Positions 61,396 through 64,000 of a stretch of DNA of 64,000 nt are shown here, piece after piece (the first letter of the stretch is position 1; each line of letters starts with the position of its first letter). The stretch is from Arenicola marina. Its lineage: Eukaryota; Annelida; Polychaeta; Arenicolidae. A program made the position numbers and the translations under genes. Under the pieces are notes generated by a model, which saw only the letters and a program-made list of their open reading frames with translations, made no database searches and was not told the DNA's origin. Location of the stretch: positions 55,917,670 to 55,981,669 of the forward strand of contig OZ025248.1 in the NCBI GenBank assembly GCA_964019135.1, in the 5' to 3' direction.

Positions 61396-64000
61396 CGGCA
61401 ATTTGGGATGCAAACTGGGATGCAAATAATAGCCTCTGTGTGGCTCTGACATAGCACCTAAAGAGATTACGAAGAGTTTTTTTCCGAATGAGGAGCACTT
61501 GCATGCTGGTCGCAGGTCGCAGCGAAGGGAGGGTATGACCGGGTTGTGGGAGGGGTGTGGGAGGGGTGTGGCAGAGCATACATGCTACGCTATGGCTGTG
61601 AAGGCTGTCACGCCTCTGTCGTCAACGTGACGTCTCATCTTCAAAGGGAGGGAGGTCCATGATGATATATGGGGACACAACCATATTCTGCGCCGTCTTA
61701 AGATGGAATGGGGTGGGGTGGACAGGATTGGGGGGTATCTACATCCGCCCCTGAATAAGTTACAAGATGATCACGTGATCGATCGAGCCGAAGCTGCTTC
61801 CAGACAGGAAGCGGAAATGAGGTGTGTGAGGGGAGTAACTTTGGGTCAACGGGGTCGTCCTTTTAGTGACGACTGTAATCCCATGTTATGCGTGTAAAGT
61901 CGCAAGCCGCCTCATTAGAATCAACTCGTTACCTCATGAGGGTTAATGCGTTCACACGTAGCGGCAAAAAGTATCATTCAGAGTTTTACTATCTGATAAT
62001 GTTTCTGTTCCGCATTTAGGACTTTATCTAACAGTTCTTTCTCCGACCCCAGCTTTGGATGACTGATAGTCGGACTGTAATTCGTATCCACGGTGTATTA
62101 AATGCTGGTGCCAGGCTAGTCGCTCAAACAGCTGGTCTCTATCACTACAAATCAAGTAAAAAAGGAAATCCAGGTAGACCCATGCAGAGCCATACGTAGT
62201 GTGATGCGGTGGGGGTGGGCAGGTACGGGTTCCTGTGACGGGCAGCTGTACGTGACGGCTTAACTGATTGCGTCGAAGCGCACTTTTCAGGTGCTAGAAA
62301 CACAAAACAGGTGATATATATAGCACTGAAGGATCCAGAGTGGGGGTGCAGGGGGTCCGGACCCTGCACTCTGTTTCAGCGTGGAGACCCGTTTCGAATG
62401 CTAACTGCAGTCCAATGTATTTGTGGAATCCCCCCAAAGCCAGCAACGTATTAGGACCCACCCCCCCCCCCCCCCCCCCCACCCTCCCGGGATCAATATG
62501 GAATCAAATGCAGTCTTCCACTATAAAATCCTTTAGAAGTAATTAGAAAATCATAATGGGCCGACCAGAGACTATATCATCCTTGGCATATCATCGATAG
62601 CTTCTTGTTCTTGCATGCATCACTCAGCTTTGGCGTTAAAACACTCACATAGGGAGCTGTAACGTGCTGCTGACGTCAGGGCGATACATCACCACGCCTA
62701 GCTGCCTTCAACCACGTGGTTGCCAACACGACACTGAAGGCGTTGATGCGTTTATTATCGCCCCATTGCCGCATGGTTCGCACTCTGTTCTGTCCTCAGC
62801 GGCCCGAGTCCCGCTTTTCTGACTGGTTCCCGATTGATATGCGTGACAGACTCACTCACGAGAGACCACAAGATGATTCCACCAGGTGTAAATGTATTGG
62901 AGCCGGCCATGTTATTAATGGCGATCACGCGTTACGGTAACTTGATAACGCGAGATCTGCGTTGCCATTTAATCTATAACGCCCGCAATTCCACCTGGCC
63001 ATATCAACCCCTCTAGGGTTGCATTTCGACTGCATGCAGCGATAAATATTTTAAAATAATTGTCTATTCTTCCCTGATAAATCTCAATGTGTGGTATAAA
63101 ACTATGGTTGTATCGAACTTTATTGAGATATATAATATACAGCCTACACCTTGTGCAGCCGTGACGAACGTCAATATGAATTCTATAATATTACAAAAAT
63201 TTACCAGTGAGCCGGTCTTTAATTCTACACCTAACTTTATCACTTCGTATGATTTACATGCAGTATGTAGGAAAGGGTAATGAATGTCTGTGTATCAGAT
63301 TGGTGGTACGGTGTGAGTCACTAACCAGTTCAAGCGTGGCGAGAGAAATACTGTCAAGGGCCAGGATACACGTATGAGCCAGACCTACACATATTCATAT
63401 ACCGGCTGTGACTGTTTGTCGCCGCCTGGCGTTTGGGTCTGCATTAAAGGTCTACAACAAAAAGTCATAGCCATGTATGTTTACGCCATATACCACTCGC
63501 CAGAGGGCAGCATAACTCGACCTGTCTGGTCTGCTCCTGTCTGTGATATCTGAGAGACACTTTCATTTTTATTCGTTGCAATTCACCAGTATACCGTGTA
63601 AGTGTTCATGCACAATGGGTAAGCCAAGATTGATGTGTGGGTTGCGAGGACAGTGGGCGGGGGTAGGGGAGGCACGATTGTCATTTCCGAGCCCACCCAA
63701 CTTTTGCCGAAGTATGGCAATAGTCACCCAGAGATTCAGGAATACTGTTCTCTCGAGGTTTATTCAGGTAACATACTACTACATGAGACAAGTTTATTTT
63801 ACATCGGTATTTAAGTCAACAATGAACATTAGAACAAATGCCAATGATAAAATGACATAAAATTGATCAGATACACATCGGTACTGAAGATGACTAACGG
63901 TGCGTCATCTTGGAATCTTCAAGGATGAAAACAACTGCTGAACATGGAGCAAGATGTGGGGTTCGGTGTACCCTGCACCATCCGCCAACGTCACTGCACC
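61396..64000. other. Intergenic, nothing recognised
   Basis: A 20-base C tract (62461-62480) is the longest homopolymer in the window. Short open frames near 62050-62190 and 62716-62940 have no family or splice support. No RNA gene was seen. Confidence 0.35.

Overview
This window is nuclear DNA from an animal. It carries four convincing multi-exon protein-coding genes and one possible gene fragment, set in a very repeat-rich background. Every coding exon was placed by hand from GT/AG junctions, and in all four genes the reading phase closes exactly (1147, 310, 343 and 546 codons plus stop). Short introns, many cut-and-paste element relics, tRNA-derived SINEs, G/C homopolymer tracts and large minisatellites suit a marine invertebrate. 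The fourth gene joins a Ly6/uPAR domain to a chitin-binding domain, which recalls invertebrate chordates such as lancelets, but the species cannot be proved from the sequence.

Layout. 0-6.5 kb: no gene, only element relics. These include a 1-kb element with 31-bp inverted ends, a recurring GGTGTYCNAAAACAT motif, and a 716-bp pogo/Tigger-like element ending 80 bp before the first INCENP exon. 6.6-18.8 kb (+): INCENP, the scaffold of the chromosomal passenger complex, in 18 coding exons. 19.0-22.8 kb: 3' UTR, then relics. 22.9-26.4 kb (+): a small protein with two STI1/DP-type co-chaperone domains. 28.1-32.7 kb (-): a single-Ig, single-pass membrane protein with three PPxY motifs in its tail. 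32.7-53 kb: a gene-poor repeat region with minisatellites of 33, 31, 12, 20/40 and 29 bp, paired MITEs and SINEs. 53.0-53.7 kb: three possible terminal exons of an unknown gene. 53.8-59.2 kb (+): a secreted protein with a Ly6/uPAR domain, an acidic linker and a CBM14 chitin-binding domain. The intron before its Ly6 exon is filled by a 55-bp minisatellite that repeats the splice acceptor about 30 times. 59.2-64 kb: no gene recognised, one 21-bp minisatellite and one dispersed repeat.

The genes do not form an obvious pathway. INCENP and the STI1 protein are intracellular (mitosis; probably protein folding). The Ig protein and the Ly6/chitin-binding protein are surface or secreted and could serve recognition or barrier roles, but that is inference. 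The points most worth following up are the Ly6-CBM14 architecture, the acceptor-multiplying minisatellite, the repeated TRSK(L/M)R module in INCENP, and the 6.3-kb array that passes from a 20-bp monomer to a 40-bp dimer.
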